Made by a program: the position numbers and the translations under genes. Below are positions 24,855 through 36,701 of a DNA stretch of 64,000 nt, piece by piece. Within the stretch, counting starts at the first letter, position 1. The number at the start of each line of letters is the position of its first letter. The DNA comes from Odobenus rosmarus divergens (taxonomy: Eukaryota; Chordata; Mammalia; Carnivora; Odobenidae): contig NW_004451655.1 in assembly GCF_000321225.1 (NCBI RefSeq), positions 267,674 through 331,673 of the forward strand. Reading direction: 5' to 3'. The notes beneath the pieces are model-generated. The model ran no database searches. It was not told the origin of the DNA and saw only the letters and a program-made list of their open reading frames with translations.

Positions 24855-24970
24855 TTATTTTCAAGTAATAACTTACAAAGATAAAACAATAAGTATACAA
24901 TACAGAACTGGGATTCAAACCTAGGTCCGTTTAACTCATGTTTACTAATACATACTTGCACAACAATATC
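24855..24970 (+). mobile_element. MIR SINE fragment
   Basis: 'aagtaataacttacaaag' followed by 'aactgggattcaaacctagg' matches the MIR second half. A further short MIR/L2-like end in the other orientation may follow at about 24985-25060. Confidence 0.5.
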
Positions 24971-25274
24971 ATGTGAATTACGGGAGGGTTCCAAACACTT
25001 AGCATATGCCTGAAATTCATAAAGTGCTCAATACGTAGCTGAGGTTGCTTGGTTTGTGGTGGTGGGAGTGCTCATAGTGGTAGTAATAGTAGTAATAATA
25101 GAATCAATGGCAATGGTAGAGGAACAAGAGAAGCAAACCAAAAAGTACTGGTGGGAGTAGGGAAAATAGTAGTTATAGAATATAAATGGAATTAAGATTT
25201 CCAGCAATTGTCAGTAGAAAGTCAAAATCAGAAAACTAGCATATTGTTTAGTGATTGTTTAATTGTAAAAAGAA

Positions 25275-25465
25275 AAATCTGAGATGCCACATAATAGTTG
25301 CATGGCCTTAAATACTTTGGCTATCTGATATCAATCTCTGTTTCCTCATCTATAAGACAGGATGCATAATATACTTATCTTGACAGTTTGATATTCTTTT
25401 GTAAAAATGAAGTATTACAGTGTATGACAAACAGCCAAAACAATACAAGATACTTGGCATAAAGA
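25275..25465 (-). mobile_element. MIR SINE, antisense
   Basis: 'gcatggccttaaatactttgg', 'tctgtttcctcatctataaga' and 'gatacttggcataaag' follow the reverse-complement MIR. Confidence 0.6.
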
Positions 25466-25689
25466 AATAGTTTTTCTTCCATCTGTTTCCTTAAAATACT
25501 GTACAAATGATTTTGTTTTTGTGAAAAAGTGTTCTTCATTTAAAAAAAATCTCACATAGTTTTTTAAATCATTATGTGCTCGTCTAATTATAAAATTTGA
25601 CATTTTTAAGCCTAGTAACATCACACTCTATATTCTTTTCCACATTATGATTTCATTTTGAATAATGTTTTTCTTCTAATTCAATAGTA

Positions 25690-25790
25690 TTATCCTCCAG
25701 GGAAGAGATGGGGATAACATATTTATTACTCCTAGCACTTAATATAGTACCTAGAATACAGGAGGTGTGTATTTATTTTTTTAATTAAGG
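25690..25790 (+). mobile_element. L2 3' terminus fragment
   Basis: 'cctagcacttaatatagtacctagaatac' then 'gtgtgtatttat' resembles the terminal L2 text. Short. Confidence 0.4.
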
Positions 25791-25849
25791 AAGCAAGAGT
25801 AACAGGTTAATTATTAATAGGAAAATGGAGGTGAGTGTTTTAAAACAAA

Positions 25850-26157
25850 TTTTTTTTCCAAGTTTTTATTTAAATTCCAGTAAGTTAACATACCGTGTAA
25901 TAGTAGCTTCAGGTGTAGAATTTACTATTTTATTTTACTTTTTATTTATTTTTTTAAAGATTTTTTATTTATTTGATAGAGAAAGACACAGCGAGAGAGG
26001 GAACACAAGCAGGGGGAGTGAAAGGGAGAAGCAGGCTTCCCGCCGAGCAGGGAGCCCAATGTGGGGCTCGATCCCAGGACCCTGGGATCATGACCTGAGC
26101 CGAAGGCAGATGCTTAACGACTGAGCCACCCAGGTGCCCCTAGAATTTACTATTTTA
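25850..26157 (-). mobile_element. Carnivore L1 3' end, antisense, interrupted by a SINE
   Basis: T-rich start, then attccagtaagttaacatac and cttcaggtgtagaattta, matching the reverse complement of the L1 3' UTR seen in sense at about 50975-51025. The SINE at 25933-26140 splits it. The far end of the L1 is uncertain. Confidence 0.7.
25933..26140 (-). mobile_element. Young carnivore SINE, antisense, nested in L1 end
   Basis: Complete copy from the T-rich reverse tail to the 'gccacccaggtgcccc' head. Exact 17 bp target-site duplication tagaatttactatttta at 25916-25932 and 26141-26157. Confidence 0.97.
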
Positions 26158-28786
26158 AAGTGGACATTCCTGAGCATGAATTCCTAGAAATAACACAAAA
26201 ACTAAATTGTCAGGGAATAACCAAGGGAAACCTGAGAAATTATAGGAAGTACCATTAATGAGGAAAAAATTCCAGTTACTTGAAAATTAGATTTGAGGTG
26301 TTCACACCTTTGCCTTTGAGAGCAGTTACTTCCGTGTCCTGTAACTGCAAGTTGATGCCGCGGTTAGATTAGACGTACCCAAAGTCATGAGAAAATCCTC
26401 TGTGGGCCCTGGTTTGTGAGTAAATGAGGTGATTCCAGGACACAAGATGAAATCCAAGGCCATGGAGGGAAACCACACTCAGTGTCAAAACTGGTGGGTA
26501 AGGAAATGGCCACAGGAAGAAAGAATTCTGTAACACTGAAATCTGAAAATGCTGCAGAGGGTCTGGGTCTTCTAAAGGAGCCATGGTTTTCTGATTCCAT
26601 AGGATAAGACAGTTTCCTGCCATTAGCAGGTTTGAGGAATCTTGTTACCCACCCAGAGAGGGAATTGATGACATTGCATAGCAGTTGATTGAAAATGAAA
26701 AGGTGCTAAGGTTATAGATAACAAAGCAGGTGAGATTATTACAATTCAGGCCCTGAATCTCTTAGCGGATTCATGGAGCAGAAAATATGTACCTCTGGTA
26801 CACTGTCTCAAGTCCCCTGAGCAGTTTTTGTATGTTTTGTTTTGTTTATTTGCTTGCTTCCTTCGGCCATTGATACAGCCACCCACTTTCTGCAGGTAGG
26901 AACTGAAGTCATGTCACTTCAACAGGACGGCATCCTCCTTTGGGAGATTTTCTGTGTTTTTGCTGCTGTGATAACTATGGAAATTCATCATCTAACTTTG
27001 ACACATTCACAAACCTGAAATTATTAAGAGTAAGACTTGATTAATGAGATATGAGAGCTGGTGGAAAAATAGCCTTTTTTGGGTCTAAGGTGCAGGCTAC
27101 ATTCTCTTAACAGTGTCCCAGGTGCCATCATGTCCCATCCTCACCCCACGATAACCCACTCCATAACACACTGTGATTTTGCTTTTCTTCCTTCAATTTG
27201 CTGTTTCAATCACCACTGACTTAAAAGTATTACCTTTTGGGGGAGAGCCTAGGCTAAGAGAGTGGGGAGAATGGCCACAGGAAGCACATGCGCCCTATGG
27301 GATTCTGGATCTGGATCTTTTGGTGTCGGTGATAAAGACTCTATTGCTGATAAAGTGGGAAGGTAACCATCCCTGACTTGTGGCAGTATCAAAAGTCTCA
27401 ACAAAGTTGTAAAAAACGTTACTAAGAATTGTTTGTGGTGGGTGGGAATCCCATGTGGTGAAGTTTGAAACTCTGGCTTCTGTAATGGTCGTGGCATTTA
27501 AACATTATGGGGCAGTGGTATTTTTAAGGACTGTGATGTTACCTGGCTTTGGCTAGCAGCTTTAGAAGCCAAGAAAGAAGAGAAAGAGAGAGAGAGAGAG
27601 AGGGAGGGAGGGGGAGGAGGGAGAAGGGAAAGGAGAAGGGAAGGAACAAAAATGGTAATCCCCTACTAGTCAACTGTTAATTCATGGCTCCTTGGAAAAT
27701 TGGAAAACCCCCATGGTAGTGTATGAAGAGCACCTTATTTCTGCAGGTTCAGGGATGTCTGGTGAAAAGCTGGCTGGTTATTGTTGTAAGAGTGCAGGTT
27801 TTGCAGAGACAAAGGCAGGCCTCTGTCAGTCTTCGGGACCAAATTCTGCGCCCCAAATGGAGAAAGAATGTGACTTTGTGACTTGGAATATAGATATTTT
27901 GATAGAAAAACCTGAAGCTCTTTAAACCCCAGTTTCTCCTGGACTTTCCAGCCATAAGGTACAGTTTGAAGAGGTAGGTGAAATGAGCACCCCTTGCTTA
28001 GAGTTCACTAGAACCTCACCTGAGACCAGAAGCTCACAAATGGATGCTTGCCTTCTACAAGGTATGGCACCATCTCCAATCTTTGCCTCCAAACCAATAA
28101 CTAGAATCACTTCATAGCTTGATGGTGGGGAGTAGTATAGTCCTTGTTATTTTAAGGAATAGTTTACTCACTACAGGAGTTGATTAAATATACCTGATGT
28201 ATATGTCCTGGCAGAATGAGGGAACACATCTGGAAAGACCCTGGGATTATTGAACCAGAGATAAAGGAATATAAGTCTGAATAAGGGAGAATTTAGTGAC
28301 ATACTGGTTAATTAGTCTAATCTTATGTATAATTTGTAATGCATAATGTTTATATATTGCTCCATCACAGCAACGAATTAAATGTTAACAGGTAATTTTA
28401 AAAGATTTAACTTGGAGTTGGCTTCAAACAAAAAAGAATTTTAAAATGTAATGGCATTTAAATCAAGCATACAGAAAACTAAGAATGTGGAATTCTTTTT
28501 TAGATTAAAGGCAAACTTCAACTTTTGAAGGAATATCCCCTTCCCACCCTTGAGAACTTATGCCAACGTGAGAAAGACAACTAAAACATAGTTTTCCTTG
28601 AGCTTCAGGATATTGTAGACATTGCCAAAATGATCATTTCCATCTCTAACATATGCTGCATTTATCTTTATGATTTTGGCTCAGAGAAGATAAAATGGAT
28701 GCCAGAAAGATAAAGATCTACATTTTAGTTTGAAAATCTGAATGTCAATTTAAAGAATTATCATTCTCCCACTATAAAGTATTGAT
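26158..28786. other. Less AT-rich 2.6 kb block, family unresolved
   Basis: Visibly richer in G and C than neighbouring DNA, especially 26280-28110, and free of SINEs. It has several 60-85 codon frames on both strands but no recognisable domain or run of splice-bounded exons. An old LTR-retrotransposon internal region is possible; I could not match it. Contains the purine tract at 27571-27646. Confidence 0.4.
27571..27646 (+). repeat. 76-nt pure purine tract
   Basis: Uninterrupted A/G run containing (GA)n and gggagg units. Confidence 0.95.
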
Positions 28787-28803
28787 TCAGAGAAAAATAT
28801 TTT

Positions 28804-28984
28804 ATTTTTCTTAAGATTTTATTTATTTGAGAGAGAGAGAGAATAGGACCGGGGGGGGAGAGGGGCAGAAGAGGGAGAAGCAGGCTCCTAGCTGAGTGGG
28901 CAGCCAGAGGTGGGGCTTGATCCCAGGACCCCAGGATCATGACCTGAGCTGAAGGCAGACGCTTAACCAACATGTAGGCACCCC
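28804..28984 (-). mobile_element. Carnivore SINE, antisense
   Basis: Reverse tail, (GA)n, G-run variant middle and reverse head ending cacccc. Target-site duplication tcagagaaaaatatttt (17 bp, exact) at 28787-28803 and 28985-29001. The head is atypical (aaccaacatgtaggcacccc), so that end has mutated. Confidence 0.95.
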
Positions 28985-29001
28985 TCAGAGAAAAATATTT
29001 T

Positions 29002-29716
29002 TATTTCTGTTTTCCGTTTTAGAGTTTTATTCCTCTTTGGACACTTTTTTTTTTTTTTTTTTAAGATCCCTCTCATTCATATTATTACATTGTTTCATGC
29101 TAATGCTCATAACATTGTTGTTTGGATTGGATCCATTTTACTCAAAGAGAGGCTTCCATCTTCTGCAATTTTATCCAACTTTTATCTGTTTCTCAATTGC
29201 TGCAACACTCTTCAGATCCAGTGGAATTTTTTTTCTACTCTTCTGATACCTATCTCTAAAATGTAAATCAGTATACCTAATTAATGCTCCCAAATTAACA
29301 ATCATCTATAGAATGCCTAGAATCAATTGTTAATTTTCAATAGCTGTTGTACATCTCTGCCTATCCCTAACCTGTCTAGCCACAGGGGGTGAAAGAATGT
29401 AGCATGTAAGGTTGATTTTTCCCATTTTCTGATTCCAGCACACTGAGAATGCTTTCAGCATCAACAGTAGCTTAAGGCAGGTGGTTCTCCCATCTTGGGT
29501 GTGTCAGAAGGCAGCCCGTGTGTGTCTACATGAATACTGAGCAACAGTTCTAATTCCCTAGTGCCCTATTGATTCTGTCCATAAGATTTTTTGATAGGTT
29601 CTGGGCTGATAACACTGTATTATGTGTTGTCTACATCAGGCAAAATCAATATCATGCATCATGTTTGGAGCAAATTCTATTTGGGTTCAAAGCTCAGTTG
29701 TGGCACAGCTTTCTAG
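29002..29716. other. Unassigned
   Basis: Begins with a T-run (about 29043-29062). Nothing downstream identifies it as a retrocopy tail. Confidence 0.4.
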
Positions 29717-29724
29717 ATGTGTGA

Positions 29725-29727
29725 TAT

Positions 29728-29771
<44 letters not shown>
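29725..29771 (+). repeat. (TTTA)n microsatellite grown from an L1 tail
   Basis: About eleven units at the 3' end of the antisense L1 that follows. Confidence 0.9.
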
Positions 29772-29772
<1 letters not shown>

Positions 29773-29957
29773 TTGACATATAATGTATTATTTGTTTCAG
29801 GGGTATAGGTCTGTGGTTCATCAGTCTTACATGATACCCGATGCTCATTACAACACATACCCTCCCCAGTGTCCATCACCCAGCCACCCCAACCCTCCCA
29901 CCCCCCTGTACTCCAGCAACCCTCAGTTTGTTTCCTGAGATTAAGAGTCTCTTATCA
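29732..29957 (-). mobile_element. Carnivore L1 3' end, antisense, 5'-truncated
   Basis: The (TTTA)n tail is followed by gacatataatgtattatttg and the rest of a carnivore L1 3' UTR, the same subfamily as 20268-20415. Exact 15 bp target-site duplication atgtgtgatatttat at 29717-29731 and 29958-29972. Confidence 0.93.
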
Positions 29958-29972
29958 ATGTGTGATATTTAT

Positions 29973-30669
29973 ATAGTTATTAACCTCTACTCTCACATTT
30001 CTTGATTTAACATGGGACAACTACCTATTTTTAAGCATTAATTGAAATATTGTGTATAAAGTGATTAGTTTAGAACTGGACACATAGCAGTATTCAAAAA
30101 ACATCAGCAGTTATCACTATTATAATAAATGAGAGCTTTTTGTCTCCAGATACTTTGCTTCCAATTATGATATAGAATTCCCAAAGAATTGTTTGTGTTT
30201 TAAAAATTAGATAACAACTGGACACATTAAAAGTCGTAAGTGTTAAAGCCAAAAAAGAGCTGGAGATTAAAAAAAAATAAAGATTACATTCCAGAGAGGT
30301 ATCAGAATTTTCCAGAACCAGAGAGCAGTGGCTCATCTCTTCCTTCAGGCTTATGCTGAATCTTGGAATATGTGTGGGTAGAGAATCAAGCTTTCCAAAC
30401 ATGAAGGGAGTCTGCTGAAACAAGGAGAAACCAGTGGAATGGTTAACAGACCACTTGAGCTGGTGTGATAGATTAGAGAGAGTTTATTGTTATTGATTCT
30501 ATTAAGCTATGTTTGTCTCTATAGTCTTCCATGTTTAATTATGTTGAGAATCCAGGTATCCTTGTCAGTTCACAATCTTGAGAGAAACAGGAAACTTCAT
30601 AATATTATTTTAAATAAATAATCACAAACTAATCAATTTCCTATATTGAGCTAAATGCCTGACTTATTT
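29973..30669. other. Unassigned
   Basis: No gene or repeat recognised; the 109-codon minus frame at 30094-30423 has no domain I know. Confidence 0.4.
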
Positions 30670-30900
30670 ACGTTATGTGTTACTTCCCATTTCCACTATT
30701 ATAAATAATGCTATAATGAATGTCAATATATATATTTTGAAAATTTCTCATAGCATAATTTCCAAGAAATATGATTACTGGATCAATGTTAAGATTTGTG
30801 ACTACACACACACGCACACACACACACACACATACTCCCATTTTATTTTCCACAGAATTTACTTTAACATGGTAGCATTTTTAAAAACCAAAACCCTATG
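30670..30900 (-). mobile_element. Ancient L1 (L1M class) fragment with internal (CA)n
   Basis: 'ccactattataaataatgct', 'aatttccaagaaatatgatt' and 'ctggatcaatgtt' match reverse-complement L1 ORF2 end text. A CA microsatellite (30804-30832, one CG interruption) sits within it. Confidence 0.6.
30804..30832 (+). repeat. (AC)n microsatellite
   Basis: About 14 units with one acgc interruption. Confidence 0.95.
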
Positions 30901-31053
30901 ACCATGACATCCTTACATATTAAAGGGACTTAGAAGCTAATTTGTAGTTTGACAGTTCTCAGAATTTATTCACGGATAAAAAGTTCATCAACTCAAGGGA
31001 AGAAGGGAAAGACCTATTAGGAAAAGAATGAATCCAGCTTTAAAAGATAGTCT

Positions 31054-31167
31054 GTTTTTTTAAAGTTTTATTTATTTAAGTAATCTCTACACCCCACGTG
31101 GGGCTTGAACTCATGACCCCAAATTAAGAGTCCTGTGCTCTACTGACTGAGTCAGCCAGGCACCCCC
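31054..31167 (-). mobile_element. Short tRNA-like carnivore SINE, antisense
   Basis: The reverse complement has a head with a B-box-like gttcaagccccacgtgggg and a 'tgtagagattactt' tail segment. This older class lacks the CT-rich domain. Flanks agatagtct (31045-31053) and agatactct (31171-31179) suggest an eroded target-site duplication. Confidence 0.8.
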
Positions 31168-31179
31168 AAGAGATACTCT

Positions 31180-33359
31180 TAAGCAAACCCTGATGATTAA
31201 AATAAAAAAAAACAAAACAAATTTAATTAAGTTCTGAATCCGGAACAGTACTAGAAGCAGCATTAATTTGTTTAGCAGAGAGAAGGGATAATGAAATGCT
31301 ATAAATACCCAAGTGATGAAAAATGAAAATTATCCAGAAAGGAAGCATTTCTGTATTACCCAATACATTTAGAATGAAATGGTTAAGGAAAGTATAGTAG
31401 ATCAGCCATGGTTTCAAAAGCCTATCTCAATAATGATACAGAATATTTATATATTGTTTTTTATGCTAGAATGGTTTCTCTGTTATATTTCCAACCTTCC
31501 AAGTGAAACAGAAATTAAAGGGTGATTCCTTTTTTTCTTGACTATTGACTTCATTTTCATCATATATACATAAAATGGAACATAAAGTGGATGAAGCATA
31601 AATTAGGATTACTGAAATGTTCATCCAATTTAAACATTAATGCTTAGAAATCATATGATTTTTAATATGATTTAATATCTCATAAGGTAATTAGAAAACA
31701 TGGCCTACTTGTTCATTTATTTGAAATCAAAGTAAACCACCCTCAAAAACACTCTATAATACTAAATGAAAACAAATTATCCTGGTGAACTGCTTGATAA
31801 CAGAATAATATAGTATCACAAATTATTTTAGCTCCAGTCAGTTTTAAGTAAGTGCTGCACATAAGTGCCCTCCTTGATACACCTCACATCACATACTGTT
31901 CCTAAGACTTCAGGAAATTTTCAGTTAAAGAGCAGCTTTCCTTCTAGCCCTTTCCCAGACCGCACACAGAACTGAAAGAGATTAAAGAACCCCCGTGTAG
32001 AATCACCATGCGCCATGCATGTCTCTTCCTCTTTAAAAATCATGTGGATAGGCTAGCATACCTGTAAGACACCCCAGATCTCATTCTGATCCAAAGTTCA
32101 AAATATCAAAATTGTTCGCCTATTACCCCCCCTTAGTTGCTGTTTTGATCTTCACCATAGGCTTCCTACTGCAGACTTGTAACTGAATTTCCCTGGGACT
32201 CGTAGAACAAAACTGGCTTAGCTTCATTAATGTCAGTACTACTGATACCATAATGGTTACCTCAGTACTTTCTACTTGCATGTTTATCATTCCCATTCAT
32301 TGCTAGCTTCAAATTTTCCAAGATTCTTTGGGTTCTGCCTCTAAGATGATAAAAGATAACTATTTTGCATCTGGCTACTTTCAACCTGTCATAAGATACC
32401 ACCGTATGTCATTCAGGATTAAATGATGTACTTCCCAATGCTTGGCTTAAATCCAATAATTGATAAAAATTATATGGTTGTCTTCCTGAATATTTGACTG
32501 TCAGTTTCTTTGTTGCTATGTTGAGAAATGTTTTGTAGAGAATGCAGAATTCATAGATGTGCTCTGGTATCTCTCAAATTGTGACACTTCAGCCATAGTG
32601 TGTTCTTGGCTCTGCTGAATTTCACTCTTCCTTTAGTGACACTGAAGTTCTTCCTACTTCAACTACTTGAGGTTCTCCTGCACTTTTCCTATCAGCTTGA
32701 CCCTAACTCCAATGGCAGTTTCATTGGGATGAGGCTTTTTAGTTTTCTATTTCCCAGAACCACTTGGAATGTTTAAGTTACAGAACAGATATCATGTTGA
32801 TACTTTTCAGACCTCTGCTAGTTGTAGTCTTTGAAGAAACAGATTCTTTATACATACAAAATCAGGATTTCTTTGCTCATATAAATAAAATGTATCACAA
32901 CAACGTGCTGACCAGTTCTCTTGGTTATTTTCCTTTGTCTTAAACATATGTCTTCACTGCTTTATGGTATTTCCTCATTCAGATGTAAATATATGTTTGG
33001 GGATTTAATATTATTTGACAATATAATAATATCAGTTGTCTTATAAAACTTAACCCCATTTTCAATATTCTGAAGTCCAAGTAGCTTAGGTCATGTCAGT
33101 GTCATAGTCCCGATGCTCAGGTTGAAGAACCTAAGTGAACTTTCTCATTTTCGGGGATTTGAATGCAGTTAGCATACACACAAATATAGCAACAGGGGTG
33201 TCTTGAACATGCTCTGTTTAGAATAAATAAATAGACATTTTTTTTCAATTGGTGACCCAAAACAATATCATGACTTTTCTGCTAAATATTTTTCAATAAT
33301 CTTTAAATATATTTTAAAAAAGAAAATTGAACACTAATAAGAGTAAGACCCTCAAAATG
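31180..33359. other. Long unassigned stretch
   Basis: 2.2 kb without a recognisable repeat, exon or RNA gene. 31850-32830 has a more balanced composition than the rest. Confidence 0.4.
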
Positions 33360-33640
33360 CAATATAATAAGCATAATATAACGTTTGTGTATGCAATAAA
33401 TTATATATGTATAATGTGTGTGTGTGAGTAGTTTATTTGCATATGTTTGTATGTGTAAAGAAGACATCCGGAAGGAGATGCACAGATACCAGCAAGATTA
33501 CCTCTGAGTGTCATGATTACGGGTGAAATTAATTTTTTTCTTTGTATGCCATTTTTTAATTTTCAAAAATGAATGTTTTACTTCCATATGAAAAAAGTTT
33601 TAAAATAGCTTTTAAAAATAAAAATAAAAACGTACAAGTA
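33360..33640 (+). mobile_element. Ancient L1 3' UTR end
   Basis: 'gatgcacagataccagcaag', 'ttacctctgagtg', 'ttgtatgccatttttt' and an A-rich end (33600-33632) follow the order of old L1 3' UTRs. An imperfect TG run lies at about 33413-33427. Confidence 0.6.
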
Positions 33641-33929
33641 GCTTTTTCTATTTTAATGCTGAATTAAACATCCAATGTTTAAATTGGATGAATTATGGTT
33701 TTGAATCAAGTTTAGCTTTTTCCAAAATATCATTGAGGAAAATAGGCATTGATTGACCTTTTCCTCATATTCAAGGCTTATTTTCATTTATATTTTTTAG
33801 TTCCATTTTCATTAAAATAAATGTTCTAAAACCAAACTTATATAAAGAAAATTTTGTTTTTATAAAATAATCACAAATGAAAAATCAATTTAACTGTATG
33901 AATTTTAAGACTTTTGCACTCAAAATTTA

Positions 33930-34330
33930 TAATATGCTTCAGCAAATGTACAAAAATTTAGGTACAAGGATTTCCACTAAGTATTGATTCTAACAGAAAT
34001 ATCTGTGAAGTCAAACTTTGCTACATAAAGCTTTAATTTCCTACCTAAGAATCATAACAGAATAAAAATGGAAACACACAAAGATATATGTTTGATAATT
34101 CATCTTTAGCATTGATTATAAAAGCATTGATTTATAAAGACTATAAAATAGAAACAGTCCAAGCATCCATAATTATGAGACTGGATACAAAGTTTATGAT
34201 ACATCTATTCGGTGATATACTACTCAACTTCTAAAGTGAATTAGGTGATACCATATGTCTTGACACTAAACAATGCCCATTATTAAGTGGGGGAGAAAGT
34301 GGGTGGTGGAGGAGTTAACTACTGTATAAT
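33930..34330 (+). mobile_element. Ancient L1 ORF2/3' fragment
   Basis: 'gtacaaggatttccac', 'cagtccaagcatccataatt', 'gatacatctattcggtgata' and the following text match the sense strand of the old L1 ORF2 end. Diverged and internally deleted. Confidence 0.55.
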
Positions 34331-34380
34331 CACCAATGATCCCATTTTGATGTGCTTGTGAATATATAGATGTTCTCCCA

Positions 34381-34545
34381 AAAAGAGAGGAGAGAGGGAA
34401 GGGAGATGAGGGGAGGGAGGCAGAGTGAAGAAGAGAGAGAGGTATGTTTAAAAGGGAAGAGATAGGAGAGAGATGTGAAGTGAGGGCAGAGGTGAATAAG
34501 ACAAGGTAGAGTATAATCAAAAGGAGTGATGAAAAGAACAAAGAG
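34381..34545 (+). repeat. Purine-rich low-complexity DNA
   Basis: Repeated gagag/gggag text with occasional T. A 91-codon minus-strand frame over it (34266-34541) reads Ser/Leu-rich because of this bias and is not a gene. Confidence 0.6.
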
Positions 34546-34744
34546 AGAATCTGTATATGGATGGGCTAAAATGGTATTGGTAGATTTGAAAGTGAGGTAC
34601 CTTCATTTGTATCCTTATATGATCTAGTGACACTTGACAATTCTACAAGGTAAATTGATTACTTTCATGATAAAATGTATTCTCATTATAAATAAAATGT
34701 TAAAACAACATACAGGAAAAAAATTAATACATGAAACAAAAAGT

Positions 34745-35260
34745 TAACACTGGCATTTTAAAAAGTTCAAATCAATTTGGCATTATAAATGAAAGGGTGC
34801 AAATTGATTCTTACAGAAATAAAAGTAGCTAAGAATATGGGAAAATATGTACAACCTCAGTAGGAATGAAGGAAATGTGAATTAAAACATTGATTGGATT
34901 TTTTTGCCTTCTAAATAAGCAAAACATTTTTGAAACATATTATTAGTGGTGATAGGGGCTTTCATACTCTTGTATAAATTTATGCATCCTTTCTTTAGAG
35001 GTAACTTTATGATACATATCAAGGGTCACACACAATTTTATATCATTTTCTGTAGTAATTTCTCATCTAGAAATGTATTTTAAGGACTCCATAAGAAATG
35101 TGGACTAAGATTAATTTACAGTGTTCTTAATTGCATATTGTAAAAAGGCTTACATTTTCTACAAGATGATGATGGTTAGATAAATAGTAGTTACAGAGAA
35201 TTATGTAGCCACTGACTTTTTTGAATAATAATATCGAATGACATGGAGGAAGGCTAAAAG
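34745..35260 (+). mobile_element. Ancient L1 (L1M class) ORF2 region
   Basis: 'gggaaaatatgtacaacctc', 'gaatgaaggaaatgtgaatt', 'gggctttcatactcttgtat' and 'tctagaaatgtattttaagg' follow sense L1 ORF2 order. A second old L1 beside 33930-34330. Confidence 0.6.
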
Positions 35261-35800
35261 AAAATTCAAATAAGAAAATAGGGTGAATTATTTAAATAGC
35301 AAATTTCCCATAGAGGGGTGCGCGTGCACACACTCATGCCCTAAGAGGACTTTGAGATGTCCTTTCCTTTTTTGTTATTAAAAACACTTATAACAAAATA
35401 AATGTTTTACAAATAGCTCTTCATATAGATCATCACAGTCAAGCTTTCTTATCCTTTCTGATACTAATGATAATATATCCATTTGTATATTATGCAAACT
35501 AAGTTAAGAAAAGTATTTCTGAACTGTATAGCTCTTCTGATAATTAAGTCATTGGATCAAAACCCCTGCTTGTTCCTCTACAACACAAGGGGCAGTGAGG
35601 CAAAGTGATTGAGAACTGGTAGCCAAACTGATAAGGTCCAAACCCCCATTCCACTAGTGAGTAACTGTTGAGACTTGGCCATATTACTTAACCTTTCTGT
35701 TCCCCATATTTTTCAACTGTAAAATGGGAAATACAATTAGATCTATTTTACAGAATTGCTGTGAGAATTCTAAATGTTGCTACATTTACAGAGTAGCGGT

Positions 35801-36048
35801 GGGGCACCTGGATGGTGTAGTTGGTTGAGCATCCAACTCTTGGTTTCAGCTCAGGTTGTGATTTCAGGGTCATGGTGTCAGGGTCATGAGATCAAGACCC
35901 ATGTAGGGCTGTGCACTCAGCACAGAGTCTGTTTGAGATTCTCTCTCCCTCTCCCTCTGCCCCTCCCATTCATGCTCTTTCTTTCGCTCTAAAATAAATA
36001 AATAAATAAATAAACAAACAAACAAACAAACAAATAAATAAATAAATA
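35801..36048 (+). mobile_element. Older carnivore SINE nested in MIR
   Basis: Head ggggcacctggatggtgtag, the 'caactcttggtttcagctc' segment, an internal duplication of 'tcagggtcatg' and a long tail. Target-site duplication agagtagcg (35790-35798) and agagtagtg (36049-36057). Confidence 0.93.
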
Positions 36049-36049
36049 A
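35990..36049 (+). repeat. (AAAT)n(AAAC)n(AAAT)n SINE tail
   Basis: Sandwich of tetranucleotides: about six aaat, five aaac, then four aaat units. Confidence 0.95.
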
Positions 36050-36115
36050 GAGTAGTGACTAACAACTACTAAGTACTAAGTAAATGTTTATCATTTTTAT
36101 CACCATCATTATTAA

Positions 36116-36469
36116 ATAGGATTATTTCCTAAATACCTGTACTAGGCAAAACTTGATCATTATTCCCAATCGAAAATACATATGGTTTTCTAATTATTCC
36201 AATTTAACCAGGAGCCTTGTGCTAGTGAACTTTTTGAATCCTGTTTAAAAGACAATTTACTGAAATGATTTCCAATCAATCCCTATCTCCCACTGACTTA
36301 GGAAATTTATAGCAGAATTTTTTATGGACAACAATTTCTCCAAATAGCATACATTGAATAGTTTGACAAAGATAGTTATGTGGACCTGGCTAGTTCTTAA
36401 CTCATCTTAGTTTTCTAAAAGTATTGTGCACATACATACCACCAACTAGTTAATGTATTATTCCTCTTG
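36116..36469. other. Unassigned
   Basis: Nothing recognised. Confidence 0.4.
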
Positions 36470-36486
36470 AAAAATATGCACTAATG

Positions 36487-36684
36487 GGGTGCCTGGGTGG
36501 CTCAGTTGATAAGCGTCTGCCTTCGGCTCAGGTCATGATCCCAGAATCCTGGGATCGAGCCCCGTATCGGGCTCCCTGCTCAGCGGGAAGCCTGCTTCTC
36601 CCTCTCCCACTCCCCCTGCTTGTGTTCCCTCCCTCACTGTGTCTCTCTCTCTCTCTGTCAAATAAATAAATAAATAATCTTTAA
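36487..36684 (+). mobile_element. Young carnivore SINE
   Basis: Near-intact copy. 17 bp target-site duplication aaaaatatgcactaatg at 36470-36486 and 36685-36701, exact. Confidence 0.97.
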
Positions 36685-36701
36685 AAAAATATGCACTAAT
36701 G

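Larger units (their letters stand above)
35590..36115 (-). mobile_element. MIR SINE, antisense, split by a younger SINE
   Basis: The first half (35590-35800) has 'tggccatattacttaacc' and 'ttcaactgtaaaatggg'; the second (36058-36115) has 'aagtactaagtaaatg' and 'caccatcattatta'. Together they give the reverse-complement MIR order across the insertion at 35801-36048. Confidence 0.65.

Noticed and set aside
24601..24918. 105-codon minus-strand open frame
   Set aside because: It starts in unrelated DNA and runs through the antisense SINE; its C-terminal text is SINE translation shared with other SINE loci.
26280..28110. Endogenous retrovirus interior
   Set aside because: No protease, reverse transcriptase or other retroviral motif is readable and no flanking LTRs are visible, so it is left unassigned.
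29043..29250. Poly(T) followed by an open frame, as an antisense processed gene copy
   Set aside because: No polyadenylation signal next to the T-run, no target-site duplication found, and the 69-codon frame has no recognisable domain.
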